Below, one piece after another: positions 9,001 through 19,120 of a stretch of 60,000 nt of DNA (positions are counted from its first letter, which is position 1; every line of letters begins with the position of its first letter). The notes below the pieces were generated by a model. It made no database searches and was not told the DNA's origin. It was given only the letters and a program-made list of their open reading frames with translations. A program made the position numbers and the translations under genes. Source of the DNA: Liolophura sinensis (lineage: Eukaryota > Mollusca > Polyplacophora > Chitonida > Chitonidae); contig NC_088295.1 in the NCBI RefSeq assembly GCF_032854445.1, positions 72,384,028 to 72,444,027 on the forward strand. Direction: 5' to 3'.

Positions 9001-10278
9001 TGGATGCATACGGATGCAGGCTAAACCCCTTCAGAACACTCGATTCTCTCGGGGTACAAGGTGAACGGCAGTCCGTGGTCGTCACCAATAACCCGAGTAC
9101 GATCGACCAGAATCAACAACTCTTGGTCCGCTTCCCTAACCTCGGCACAAATGACGTCATTGTGCCCGGTACCGTGCGCTTGGCCTTCTCGATCACGATC
9201 AATTCATCCGACCCGAACGCCACAGTGGTCGGGAATCTCGAACGCGCAGTAGTCAAGAAAACCACGATCAGAATCAGCGGGAATGAGGTAATGTCCATCG
9301 ACGACTCTGATGTGTTTCATTGCTACGGCGAATTATGGCTGACCAAAAACGAACGGCAGAATGCGGCCTACCAAGGCATCGGCAGCGAAAACATGCTTAA
9401 ACTTCGAGTCGGAGCGGATGACGCAAGTGACGACGATGCTGGAGAAAATGCCATCGCTCCCGCCTTTGGCAACTGGTTCCACATCCCGCTAGACTTTGAG
9501 CTTCTAGATAGCCACATGCCATTCTACCAGAGTGCCTTGGCCGACCGACTGGAGTACGAACTGACGTTCAACGATTACGGCCGGGTCATCCAGATAACCG
9601 ACGATGCCGACGCGACTTACACCATCGACAACATCAGCCTGGAGTTCGATATGGTCACCGAAGAGGAGCTCGCTAGACAGATCCGCACCCAGTTCGCCGG
9701 GGGCGTCTCCATACTGTATTATCGCGTCCTCCGCCACCGAAAGTTTGTGAAGGACAAGTCTGATACTCTCTGGAACATAAACCTGAACACGCCCGCGAGA
9801 GCAATGAAGAGCATCCTCATGCTGTTCGAGGCTAAAGGAACCCCGTGGAGGAGGAGGTCGGAATCCTTCTACAACCCGAAGATCACCAAAGTAGAAGTCA
9901 CAATAGAAGGGGTCCCCAATCAGCTGTACAGCCAGGGCATGCGGGCGTACCAGCAATGGGGCGAGGTCAAGAAGTTCTTCGCCAGCTCACCCTTTAAGAA
10001 GCGGGGCCCTGAGGTGGCCAGGGTCGTAAACGTGTCTGGCAAACGTGTCCCTTGAAGAGTTCTTGACGAACAAGCACGCCTTCTGGCTTGACCTTCGGAC
10101 AAGCGACGATGACGAGCTGCATGGCAGTGGGAGGCGCGTTCTGAACGCCAGCGAGGGGATTACGATACAGGTGACAAGAGAGAGAGAAGAGCCCGGCGTG
10201 TTGAATGTATATCTGTATGTGATCATGGACGCAAAGCTGTACATCCAGAATGGTAGATTCGTTAGCGCCCTTTATTGA
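9000..10278 (+). pseudogene. Probable double jelly-roll major capsid protein, frameshifted
   Basis: The ATG at 9000 (MDAYGCRLNPF) is preferred over the upstream frame start at 8949, which lies in the tandem repeat. The first part runs to a TGA at 10053-10055. It is almost entirely strand-forming, with repeated hydrophobic and polar alternation (NDVIVPGTVRLAFSITI; KKTTIRISGNEVMSIDDSDV; IPLDFELLDSHMPFYQSALA; YRVLRHRKFVKD), as expected for jelly-roll capsid proteins. The last 70 or so residues (ALW/FW-type AFWLDLRTSDDD, LHGSGRR, VYLYVIMDAKLYIQNGRF) lie in another frame, about 10045-10278. The break coincides with a 13-base near-tandem duplication at 10028-10053 (AAACGTGTCTGGC then AAACGTGTCCC). 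The packaging ATPase overlaps its 3' end by 29 bases, a typical capsid and ATPase module. The capsid call is inference from strand content, length and neighbour. Confidence 0.6.
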
Positions 10279-10863
10279 TGACGCCCACTGGGCGATTATC
10301 TGTGGGAAGACGAAATGCGGCAAAACAGTCTTCATGTTGGACCTGCTTGAGGGCCATTTCCGCGGTTTCTTTCATCACATTGTGATCCTGTGCCCCACTC
10401 TTAAGCATAACGAGGCGTACCGGCGGCGATGGATACTGTCTGACCCAGAGGTCTATTGTTTTGACCCTGGCGAGCGGCTCAACGACTGTCTTCGAGCTTT
10501 CTACAGATTGTTCGAGGGGGAACCCACCCTATATATCATCGATGATTGTAGCGCGTTGGAGGCGATGAAGAAGAAAGAAAAAAGGCTGTCATTCATGGCT
10601 TTCTCGGGCCGTCATGCAAAGCAAAGCGTCTGGGTCCTCACTCAGAAATTCAACGCCATGGTTACAGACTTTGCGAGCAGACAAGGTGGGTAGCTTTATT
10701 CCACTGCAAAGATCGGCACACATTCAACGAATGCCTGGATGAGAACCACGTCATCGAGGCCGACAGCGAAAAGGCAGAGATTCGACAGAAGCTCAAGAAC
10801 AATCCTCATTCTAAGCTCCTGCTAATGACTGATACGCCCGGCACACATGAGATTATATATTAG
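10250..10863 (+). pseudogene. A32/FtsK-HerA-type DNA-packaging ATPase, frameshifted
   Basis: The ATG at 10250 overlaps the capsid gene end. Walker A is GKTKCGKTVF at residues about 19-28. Walker B is LYIIDDCSA at about 96-104, with the two acidic residues in place. A sensor-like segment HAKQSVWVLTQKFNAM follows. These match the compact packaging ATPases of Polintons, adintoviruses and large DNA viruses (A32 type), which pump genomes into capsids. The frame stops at TAG 10691-10693. Matching coding sequence resumes in another frame at 10687 (WVALFHCKDRHTF) and runs to TAG 10861-10863, so a single small indel near 10683-10690 broke the gene. Total length of about 205 residues is normal for the family. 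Identification as ATPase is strong. The next gene starts 28 bases on. Confidence 0.8.
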
Positions 10864-10890
10864 ACGTAGGCGACATTTTTCCAATGAAGC

Positions 10891-11490
10891 ATGGATACCG
10901 ATGAGCTTATAGACGAGATTCTGGGCGCAGAGGAGGAGCCTGGCCTCAGCCAACAGCCCGGCCTCAGCCAACAGCCCGACCCCAGCCAACAAGATGATGC
11001 ACGGCAGCTCAGGGATAGGCTGGCGGCACTTGCAGCGGGTGGGCAGGCCAAGCGATATCTGGGAAAAGACGTAACGGCCGCTGAGATCGACGCCATGAGC
11101 GACGAAGACGTTGAAAGGCTCCACTCCCGGTACGAGACTAAGCTCGGCGCGCGGATGGTTAACGGTCTCGGAGGTATGTTCTTGAGATCACATGTAAGGT
11201 CGGCCAGCTGGCTCCTACCTATCCCACCCGAGAATCGACCAATGCTCATGGCACAGCTCGCCACCGACCCATTTGTTGAACAGGCGCTTAGCAGTGCTAG
11301 CTGCTGGCTGAACTACTGCTATGGTAAGTACTTAGCTCCGTTAACCATGGCGTTGACCACTGCTGAGCACTGCTCATTTAAACACCACTGCTGTCCTAGA
11401 AATGAGCCGTATGATCTAGAGGAACATGAGTACAACGAATCCGGAAGGCCCGAAGGAAGTGAAAAGGGTGACAGCGGATTCTACGAATGA
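10891..11490 (+). CDS. Small acidic-start protein of the virus-like element, unknown function
   Basis: A 199-residue intact frame, MDTDELIDEILGAEEEP at the start. Residues 18-36 contain a GLSQQP-type tandem repeat (three near-copies of 6-7 residues), which must vary quickly. A helical acidic middle (AAEIDAMSDEDVERLHSRYE) is followed by a more hydrophobic domain (MLMAQLATDPFVEQALSSAS; YGKYLAPLTMALTTAEHC). The last 35 residues are acidic and low in complexity. No catalytic motif is visible. I associate this general pattern with genes that follow the ATPase in related invertebrate elements, from memory only. It overlaps the next gene by 65 bases in another frame. Confidence 0.55.
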   Translation: MDTDELIDEILGAEEEPGLSQQPGLSQQPDPSQQDDARQLRDRLAALAAGGQAKRYLGKDVTAAEIDAMSDEDVERLHSRYETKLGARMVNGLGGMFLRSHVRSASWLLPIPPENRPMLMAQLATDPFVEQALSSASCWLNYCYGKYLAPLTMALTTAEHCSFKHHCCPRNEPYDLEEHEYNESGRPEGSEKGDSGFYE

Positions 11491-11725
11491 CGGCCCTGCG
11501 AAGAATCCCAAAAAAGTCGCTGCGGGTCGAACGGGTGCTGCGGCGAGAAAGGCCAAGGCTGAAAAGCTCAAGGACGATCTTCGCGAAGCTAAGGCTGCTT
11601 TGCTTGGCGCAGCTGATTCCACTCAGAAACAGCCGAAGGAACCGGATTCTACGAAGGAGGGGTACCTGGGCCGCACGCCTATGAGCGTCTCATACTCCTC
11701 CCGTAGTGCTCGTGCTTCTTGGTGA
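11426..11725 (+). CDS. Small lysine/alanine-rich protein, possible DNA-condensing protein
   Basis: A 99-residue frame, MSTTNPEGPKEVKR at the start. The centre (KKVAAGRTGAAARKAKAEKL and on) is a strongly basic Ala/Lys/Arg helix like those of core or histone-like condensing proteins. The C-terminal 20 residues are serine-rich; a neighbouring frame over 11660-11770 is hydrophobic (VVLVLLGDWSLY), so the original C-terminus may have been a membrane segment lost by a frameshift. It is the last gene before the right terminal repeat. A packaged basic core protein is a reasonable guess, not shown. Confidence 0.45.
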   Translation: MSTTNPEGPKEVKRVTADSTNDGPAKNPKKVAAGRTGAAARKAKAEKLKDDLREAKAALLGAADSTQKQPKEPDSTKEGYLGRTPMSVSYSSRSARASW

Positions 11726-11822
11726 TTGGTCATTGTACGCGCCGTTGTGCAATATCGCCGTATGCCTAGTTGCGATGTCTCTCTAATATGAAATTTCGAT
11801 AGCCGCTGTTGCGGCCGAGGGT

Positions 11823-11928
11823 GGGGCTAATATCCTTATGTCTTTTACGAAATGAGGCTGGAGGCCTCTATTTGTTCTGGGGAGGGCCCCGGGGAGGGCG
11901 TGCCAGAACCGGCATTGTGTATACTACT
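11823..11928 (-). repeat. Right terminal inverted repeat
   Basis: Read on the minus strand it begins AGTAGTATACACAATGCC, matching the left terminus, then CCCTCCCCAGAACAAATAGA and ATAAGGATATTAGCC, matching the inner left copy at 2861-2950. It ends exactly at the CTTTC target duplication. Confidence 0.85.
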
Positions 11929-11933
11929 CTTTC
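11929..11933. repeat. Right target-site duplication
   Basis: CTTTC, identical to 2760-2764, directly abuts the right terminus. It shows that the element inserted as a unit with these ends. Confidence 0.75.
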
Positions 11934-14772
11934 ATTGTTGGGCTACGTTTAGTATAAACCAAGATATGGTCAAAAACGAATTTGCCGAAATCTGACATCA
12001 GGAGACACTTAACGTAAAACCATCCATATGAACCTCAGATTCATTAAGTTAAATTAAGATGAGTTTAAAGACATCGGTCGCTGTCCTCAGATTTTAAGAC
12101 TTGCTGTAATATAAAATGTCATACTACACATATTTAGTGAAAAACAACCAACCACAGGGTTTAGTATTGTTTACCCACTGAAAATAAGTGTTTCATTTCT
12201 AAACATAATTCTGACAATAAAGGCGTCCTGTTGTTTATTCAAAACTGTCTCGTTTAGCAAAAAAGATATGTTTATTACAAAAAAAAAACAACAACATAAA
12301 AATGTAACATGTTTGCTTTAATAAACACATGTCTCTAAACGTGGTGTTTTAGAATAAACACCAGAACGCAAACACCGCCTACGGTAATCGGGTTTTGGGT
12401 AATGAGGATTCTGAGCGACTGCTCCTCGGCACGTCCTTCCTGACTTCGAGACACAGTCATATTAGTGTGAACGGGATTCCACCCTGCAAGCTTATAGCTC
12501 ATTGGTCAAATGCCGATCGCTTGATGTGAGAAAACGGGTGAGCCAGCGACAAACATGCTTATTGTTTCCAAGACAACAGTAGTCAGATATGTCAATGGTA
12601 GCATAGGAAGCACGGACTGCATTATGTGACATAACCAGTTTTGAACAAAAGAGCGTTTACGTCATAGCATAAGACCTTAGTGATCTGTTAGTGTTGTGAA
12701 CTATTATCCCAAATATTGTGGTATCAGAAGCCCACAGTTATCGCGTGATCACGTCGGGGCCATGATATCACATTTCTCTTTATGAAGCTGACGCAACTGT
12801 ATGTGTATGTGTTATTGTATCCTTGAAAATATAGCTGTGTAAAGACGTTTATGTGGAGTCCTACGTTCTCTTTTCATTCTGTGTTTCTAAATGCGATATA
12901 TCATCAAGAAAGACAGTGAGACAGTGAGTTCTTGGTGTCGAAATCAAGCTTATGGAGTTGGACATTATGAATTGGGAAAAACATTTTAACTGCATCTTCT
13001 GTGCAAAAACATGGACGTCCAACATACTATCGTGTAGAGATTGTGGTTTTACGTGCCACTGACCATAAAAGCAAATTTTTAATAGTGAATATGAGTGATC
13101 ATACAGAGAAATGAATATAGGCTATAAGATAAAAGAAACTACAGAAGAGACTCTCTCACTACGAGAGATCAAACCCCGCCGTGCACAGTTAAACGTACGA
13201 AACGCATGATGAATTCACTTGATCAGAGTCGAGTCACCAGACTCGCCCAATGAATCACTAGAGCAAACTGGGCATTGCACTGTATTTTAGGCAACTTTTC
13301 TTAAAACCTACACAGTCACAAGTATATGAATAACAAATAGAGATGACGTTTTACATAGAGAAATGAAACGAAACTGCGTGGCAAGCATGCATAAAAAAGC
13401 TATGAAGTTCAGTGTAAATCGCACCACGCGATATTCACATGAGACACACACATACAATAAACCCACTGTGGTTAATAAATAGTCAGGTTTGTCTTTTTTA
13501 AAAGGATTGTTGTTTAGACAATATTTTATGGGTGGGGGAAACCGGAGTGCCCAGGGTAAACCACTAACCTGGTTATACTGACATGTTATACTATACTTTT
13601 CCGCTTGTGACATGACATATGGTTGGAAGATCTTTGGTCTCCTGTGAATTTCATTCAATACTACATGAAACAATATCTACACCCATTTATAGCCACCAAA
13701 GGCAACAAGAATAATGGAAAAAGGTGCTGTTTTTTGTCATCAGAAATATCCACACCATTTAATATACTGAACCAAATATAAATCACCTTATTTGAAAAAG
13801 CTATTGTTGCCAGTTTCATAACTCTTGTTTAATTTGCTAATAAACAGTATGGTTTCCACTGTTGGATTTCATTTTAGTAATCTTACATTCAGGAAAAGCA
13901 AGAAAAAAAAACAACTATTTTTACCTGTCAACCATATGTATTTCCAATAAGAGTTTAAAAATATTTAAGAGCACTAGGATAACACATGCTCTGGAATTTA
14001 AGATTAACACAATGAGTATTCTTAGATACTTCAGTATTTATTGTCAGTGCTTGAAATAAAAGGAAAAGGTGGTAGTCAACTAGAAAACTTCATCACTACA
14101 CTTTAAAAAAAACAAATGGCTTTCAAATCAACTATTTAACTGCAACCATACTTGATCTCTCAAGTACGACCAGAGAAAAATGTCAAAATATTAAACATAC
14201 CTAGATAAAGCAGGACTTGGAAGCGTGTATTGCGAAGTTTATAGAAAAAAGTGTCATTACTACACTTTAAAAAACAATGGCTTTAAAATTAAAACGACTA
14301 TGATACGTCAAATCCGGACAATGTAAGAGAAAGAATTCAAGATATTAAACATGACTTGGAAATAACTAGATTTTTTCCTGGAAATTCATATGATACACAT
14401 TAGTGTTGTCAGCCCTCAAAAAAGCAGGAGTGTCAATATAAAACACCTGCAAATTTTTCCCCACAACATGCTACAGAGGGCTTTAAAATCAACTACTGTA
14501 TTACAACCACACTCTAACTCAAAACAATGAAGGTTTTACAATTACTGTATGTCACTAGAATAAAACATTATTCAGAAATCCATACAAAATATTCAACATC
14601 ATGGAATTGTGAACCAGACAAGCTGTGCTGAATTTGAAATATGTCAGGTGAACAGTAATAAAGATCTGCCTTGTATATTAAAGTGTCTTGATTCTATTCA
14701 AACTTGGTCAGCTGACATGTCTGAAAGTCATTTGTGTTATTTTGCATGCTAGGAAAGTTTTGTAATAAGGCT
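11934..14772. other. Gene-free AT-rich region with weak internal repetition
   Basis: No exon is supported. Around 13530-13570 there is a short SINE-like scrap (GGGGGAAACCGGAGTGCCCA). From about 14085 to 14540 a diverged block recurs two or three times (CACTACACTTTAAAAAAAAC near 14093, TACTACACTTTAAAAAACAA near 14256, and GGCTTTAAAATCAACTACTG near 14480), probably an old tandem repeat of roughly 170-220 bp. Confidence 0.5.
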
Positions 14773-15040
14773 AATGATTTTTCTTGACATTGGGGTTTCA
14801 TCCTTTAATCCAACAATAATTTTCTAAAGAATAGTTAAACTATTATAAACAGTTCGTGGATATGCCAAATTAAAAATTAAAAATACAATAAACCACCAGC
14901 AAGCACTCAAATCTTTGGATCAGATTCAAGGGATGAGCAATGGCTTCATTGTCTACAAATAAGGTATACTCTGCTGTATACTCATTTCTGAGATTGTCGC
15001 TACTGTACACCAGCAATGGTGAACTCACATGCTCTGGCTT
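14773..15040 (-). pseudogene. Decayed 3' exon of a zinc-finger-type gene
   Basis: On the minus strand an acceptor-like ATATATTTCAG ends at 15041, followed by an open stretch with PLLVYSSDN, YTLFVDNEAIAHPLNLIQRF and LLVVYCIFN. The frame then stops, but coding-like sequence continues in another frame (FNLAYPRTVYNSLTIL, in-frame TAG at 14824-14826, then KIIVGLKDETPMSRK). The sequence looks like the C-terminal part of a multi-exon, zinc-finger-bearing gene family I remember from invertebrate genomes. With the exon at 18514-18596 and the finger segment at 19730-19939, all on this strand, it may be one broken gene. A frameshift and a stop mark it as non-functional. The family link is inference. Confidence 0.4.
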
Positions 15041-16168
15041 CTGAAATATATAACAAGACACAGCGTCCAATCAATGCAGCTAACAGGGTATTGTGACAAA
15101 GACTACAAGACTAAGAATAACAGAAAAGTAGTACACATTGAAGAATCAAAAGATGAATGTATATCCATTTATATGGAGAATATATGTTCAGTTTGGAATG
15201 ACATGTTAAAATGGATCATTGTTCTAATGGGTGTATTGCGCTCCCTGAACACAATCCATTTAGAATTCACTACACCATCTAACCTGATACAGTTAAAGGA
15301 TGCACGACACGCTCGATTTTTATAACTTAATACCTAGTATATGATGTGGCCTAATATATAAAAGTACAAAAAAGCTTCTCAGCTTTCTTCTTGGGGCGTA
15401 AGATTCCATTTAAACTAGAGTTTTCATAAGGCTTCAGCAGTCAGTCTGGAAATTATGCACATGTAGCCTGCTGTGGTGACGTCAACCGTTATGTCATAAC
15501 AACTTTGTTGGGGGAAATAGCCCAAACTGGGGGCGCTATAGGACGGTTACGCAGAAAACATGCGTAAGATAGAGGGCTTAAGAAACATAAAATGCATGTG
15601 TGTATCAAAATATGAATTTTTCCCCCCATTTTTTGGCATATCTACCTTCGTGTTTCTTAAAACTACATACTCATCGTTTAATAGAATCTTTTCATGTATT
15701 AGGCGATTAAATCTGAAAGCAGGGGAGATAACTAGGGCTATAAACCAGTAAAACCCAATGCCAGAGAATTACCAACAATTTGAAATGCCATCAGAAAAAA
15801 ACTTTGTGGATCCACGCCACATGTATGTATGGCCAAATTTAAAAATGAATGATACAGGAAGTCTGGCCAGCTAAGGCAGCCTAGACAAGAACTGTACTAG
15901 TCGACAACCCCGAGCTGCTGTCCCTTTAAAGTGAATAAACAAAAAATACTTTGTGAACAAGAGCCCAAACGCTGTGAAATGGGTCTATTGCTCTTCTTCT
16001 AATTTTAAGTTTTCTTGTAGCTAATGATTAGCTGTGTTTTTTGACACGCTCTGCTTTTCTTTTGCTGCCGTGTATGGTCCATGTACTACATGTATATGAG
16101 CATTAGTCAAATACAGGAATGTACATTTTCAGACATCCAGGATAGTATACTATACAAGATAACATTAT
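15041..16168. other. Putative intron / intergenic DNA
   Basis: AT-rich, with no supported exon. The open frame at 15029-15325 (+) is composed of ordinary AT-rich codons and has no recognisable motif. Confidence 0.4.
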
Positions 16169-16791
16169 AACACTGTTCTACTGGACAATGTATATTATTT
16201 ACTGACGTGCAGGGTTTCATATATTGGTGAAACACAGCAGCCACTAAGTAACCGTGTTAAACAACACGAAAAACCGGCATCTCGTGGCTATGATTCTGCT
16301 GTGTTCCAATATATATGTAATTCAGGTCACGGTTTTAAATATTTTATCGTAAATATTTTATCCAAAGAGAGAGGTTGAGAGAGGGGCTAAGGAAGCCATT
16401 TTCGTTAACGTTAAAAATTCTACTCTTTAGATTTTACCTATCAAACACCTGGGACACAGTGTTGAAAAAATGTTAATCAGCTTGTGCAAATGTATCTCAA
16501 CATGGTAAAATTTGTTCACTCATGTAAAACTATTATATTCAACTTCGGTCACTTTATACCAGCTCCTGTTGTCTCATTGTTTTAAATTGTATAGACCCAT
16601 TGTATACTTCAACCATGAACGTGAACTGTGTTCATCATGAAACTTGTACCTACTGGTTTGTTCACTTTGGTTTTGTATGTAACTTCAATATAAATAGTAA
16701 TTCTTTTTGTTTAACACCTTACTGTGTTGAAGGCGATAGGTTGTCGCCGCAACGTCAGTAAATAATATACATTGTCCAGCAGAACAGTTTT
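16169..16791 (+). mobile_element. Penelope-like element remnant (GIY-YIG endonuclease end) between inverted repeats
   Basis: From about 16215 the plus strand reads YIGETQQPLSNRVKQH and GYDSAVFQYICNSGH. After a frameshift it continues REVERGAKEAIFVN, and after a stop FYLSNTWDTVL. This is the order of the GIY-YIG endonuclease domain at the end of Penelope-like retroelements: YIG, Arg...H, Glu in a KEAIF motif, then an L-S-x-T/A-W-D end. Two stops and a shift make it dead. The scrap lies between about 41-bp inverted repeats (16169-16210 and 16749-16791; core ACTGGACAATGTATATTATT), consistent with the inverted partial copies often seen around Penelope-like insertions. Confidence 0.6.
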
Positions 16792-17309
16792 ATCTTTTAT
16801 AACATTAGTCAAACACTTGATCATGAGTAGTTTAAGTGTCACATGACTAAACTTTCCATGCAAATGTCCACCCTCAAGATAACCTTGCTTTTATAAACGG
16901 ATAAAACTCGGAAGTTGTACTTGTTTGAATTTTGGTCAGAATAAATCCAGATTACACAATGCTATAAAACATATTTTGTTTGAAACCTTATACTGAAGCT
17001 ATTGGCAACAATGTCACTGCAACAAGTTAAAAATTAACACTAATGTGTAGGTTGCCATGGAATGACTTTAAAGACAACCCACCGTTTTCAACAGGGATGT
17101 GATAATGATGAAGGAAAACGATCGGATTTTTCATTCTGTTAGATATATTTAAGCTACCTCACGGGGTCCAGTTTTGTCCCCTAACCTGCGGGTTAATTTT
17201 GACTTGTCATAAATTAGCACTGTTCAACCTTATTGTTCCCGGGACAGAAAAATGGCTTTGCGAGCCATTTATTTCTGTACTGTACTAGGAAAATCCTAAA
17301 CTCGTTTAG

Positions 17310-17575
17310 AGGGCCTCCGTGGCTCAGTTGGTTAGCGCGCTAGCGGAGCGTAATGACCCAGGAATCTCTCACCAATGCGGTCGCTGTGAGTTCAAGTCCA
17401 GCTCATGCTGGCTTCCTCTCCGGCCGTACGTGGGAAGGTCTGTCAGCAACCTGCGAATGGTCGTGGGTTTCTCCCGGGCTCTGCCCGGTTTCCTCCCACC
17501 ATAAAGTTGACCGCCGTCGTATAAGTGAAATATTCTTGAGTACGGCGTAAAACACCAATAAAATAAATAAATAAA
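17310..17575 (+). mobile_element. tRNA-derived SINE, full-length copy (family A)
   Basis: Head GGCCTCCGTGGCTCAGTTGG with TTAGCGCGCTAGC (A-box-like), then GTGAGTTCAAGTCC (B-box-like). A body containing GGTCGTGGGTTTCTCCCGGG follows, with the tail GTGAAATATTCTTGAGTACG, AAAACACCAATAAAAT and a short ATAA repeat. The same family recurs at 38793, 40290, 43513, 53140, 54748, 55918 and 56501. Confidence 0.8.
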
Positions 17576-18513
17576 CTCTTTTAACTTTCATAATTTTGAG
17601 AAGATGGTGCCACATGACACGGGTTCACTGTGACTTTCCACAACGACAATACCCTGCGCACTGATTTCTATAGCCTGGTTCCCTGACGTGTTCTGCGTAC
17701 CTTGAATGTGACCAGTAACCCAAGGGCATACCCGCCGTTTGATAACTACCATTTTGTTCTTTAATTCCACCATTTTAATGACTACCTAAGCGCTCGATTG
17801 CCGCATGGTAGGCCTACATATAATTAGGAACTGTTAAATACAGTAGGCTACCTTATATGATGTAAACCTTTTTGCTAGGTACACGACCACAAGCAGTCTA
17901 AATTTTATGTTGGACCCAAACGCAAAAAGGAATATTTGATTCAGTGTGAATGGACTTGGTTATAAAAATAACAAAGATTTTAAAATGCATTTAAAATCAG
18001 AAATGTATTTACCGAAGGATGTGAAAAAAATTGGTCACGTTAGCATTCAGATTATGCCGGAATTACGTTCACTTTGCTTTAGACGCTACGTACGCTACCA
18101 CAGGCAATGAGTGTACCGATCAGTATGTGACATTTATCGTTACCATCCCCAAAATTCGATATAAAATTTGTAAGTTTATATTTTAAATTTTACAGACTTT
18201 ATAAATTCAAGCGCATCCAATAACCTTTGGCGAGATAAAATTAAAAGGATAAAAATGAAAGCACCACTCCAGCTCATAATTAACATTTTTACTCAATGCG
18301 CAGTCATTACATATTAATCCCAACAAAACAATGAATAAAACATCACGAAAGGAAGATAATATTTGACCATAACACATGGTCTATTTCGTTAAACGCACTG
18401 AGTATATGGGTGAACTACTTTCGGAAATTTCTCCACCTTTTTTCATGCCTCTGTAATAGGCCTCTCTCAGGCGATTCTCACCAACAGAAAATAGTTGTAA
18501 CATGTAAACTTAC
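17576..18513. other. Gene-free DNA
   Basis: Nothing supported; AT-rich with ordinary short frames. Confidence 0.4.
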
Positions 18514-18596
18514 GGATCTTTCCTCACACAGGATATCTGGCAGGCATTGCTTCAAGACACTTGGCGAGACAAGCAAACAGCCATAATCATCCAGCC
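18514..18596 (-). CDS. Candidate 83-bp internal exon
   Basis: On the minus strand TTTTATAACAG ends at 18597, followed by 83 bases open in one frame (LDDYGCLLVSPSVLKQCL, then PDILCEERS), followed directly by GTAAGT, a consensus donor, at 18513-18508. Good acceptor, good donor and open frame together make a real or recently real exon likely. I do not recognise the protein. Same strand and order as the zinc-finger segment upstream (19730-19939) and the exon remnant downstream (14773-15040), so it may belong to that decayed gene. Confidence 0.45.
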
Positions 18597-18869
18597 CTGT
18601 TATAAAAACAAGAAGACAGAAAATGAAAAGTGCTGAAGTCAAGATACTATGTTTAAAACAGATACATGTATGTAGTCAATGAAAACTCAACCAACTGATC
18701 TTTAGTCTGAATTAACTTTTCTTGTCTAAAATGATTTTTTTTCCTGTTCATTGACAAAACTATATCACCAATGTTTGAATATTAATTTGATATGTCTGAC
18801 CAATAGATTTATACATTAGAACTTGAAACATATCTAAGTACTGATTTCTTTATGAATTTTTATAATTGA

Positions 18870-19120
18870 TTCATTGATTGGTGTTTAATGCCCTGCTTAA
18901 GGAGTTTCTCACTTGTGTGACAGCAATCAGGTATATGGGTGGAAGAAACTAGTGTAAACCACCTACCTTTGCCAGGTACCTGACAATCCTCTTCACTTTA
19001 GACCCGTGACCCAACAGGATGAGCTAGATTCGAACGTGAGACATCACTGGCCAACTTGAAAGGCCTGATAGTCAGAGTGAGCCAGCAATTTAACCCTCTG
19101 AGGCAGCGCGGCCAAACTAT
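18870..19120 (-). mobile_element. tRNA-derived SINE, another family (minus strand)
   Basis: The left edge ATTGATTGGTGTTTAATGCC is the reverse complement of a 3' tail of the 'ggcattaaacaccaatcaat' type. The right edge (reverse complement GGCCGCGCTGCCTCAGAGGG, then TTAAATTGCTGGC) resembles a tRNA-type head, and GTCACGGGTC/CGAACGTGAG motifs lie between. Boundaries approximate. Confidence 0.5.

Larger units (their letters stand above)
2765..11928. mobile_element. Endogenous Polinton-like / adintovirus-like DNA virus element (9.16 kb)
   Basis: The segment has terminal inverted repeats beginning AGTAGTATACACAATGCC, is flanked by CTTTC on both sides, and is visibly GC-rich against AT-rich flanks. 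Coding is dense on both strands, with overlapping or nearly touching genes. Contents in order: two + strand leader genes; a two-helix membrane protein and a 'YYN..LGF' structural-type protein (-); a large unknown protein (+); a coiled-coil and membrane protein (-); a probable double jelly-roll capsid protein (+); a packaging ATPase with Walker motifs (+); and two small basic or acidic proteins (+). The ATPase and capsid-like pair, the inverted termini and the size fit Polinton-like viruses. No type-B polymerase, retroviral-type integrase, transposase or cysteine protease is seen, which is odd for a canonical Polinton/Maverick. Four genes carry frameshifts or stops, so it is a defective germline copy. 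Virus-like identity is fairly sure; the exact family is unknown. Confidence 0.8.

Noticed and set aside
17319-17550. Cys/Ser-rich small proteins at 17319 and 53150
   Set aside because: Both are translations of the same tRNA-derived SINE.
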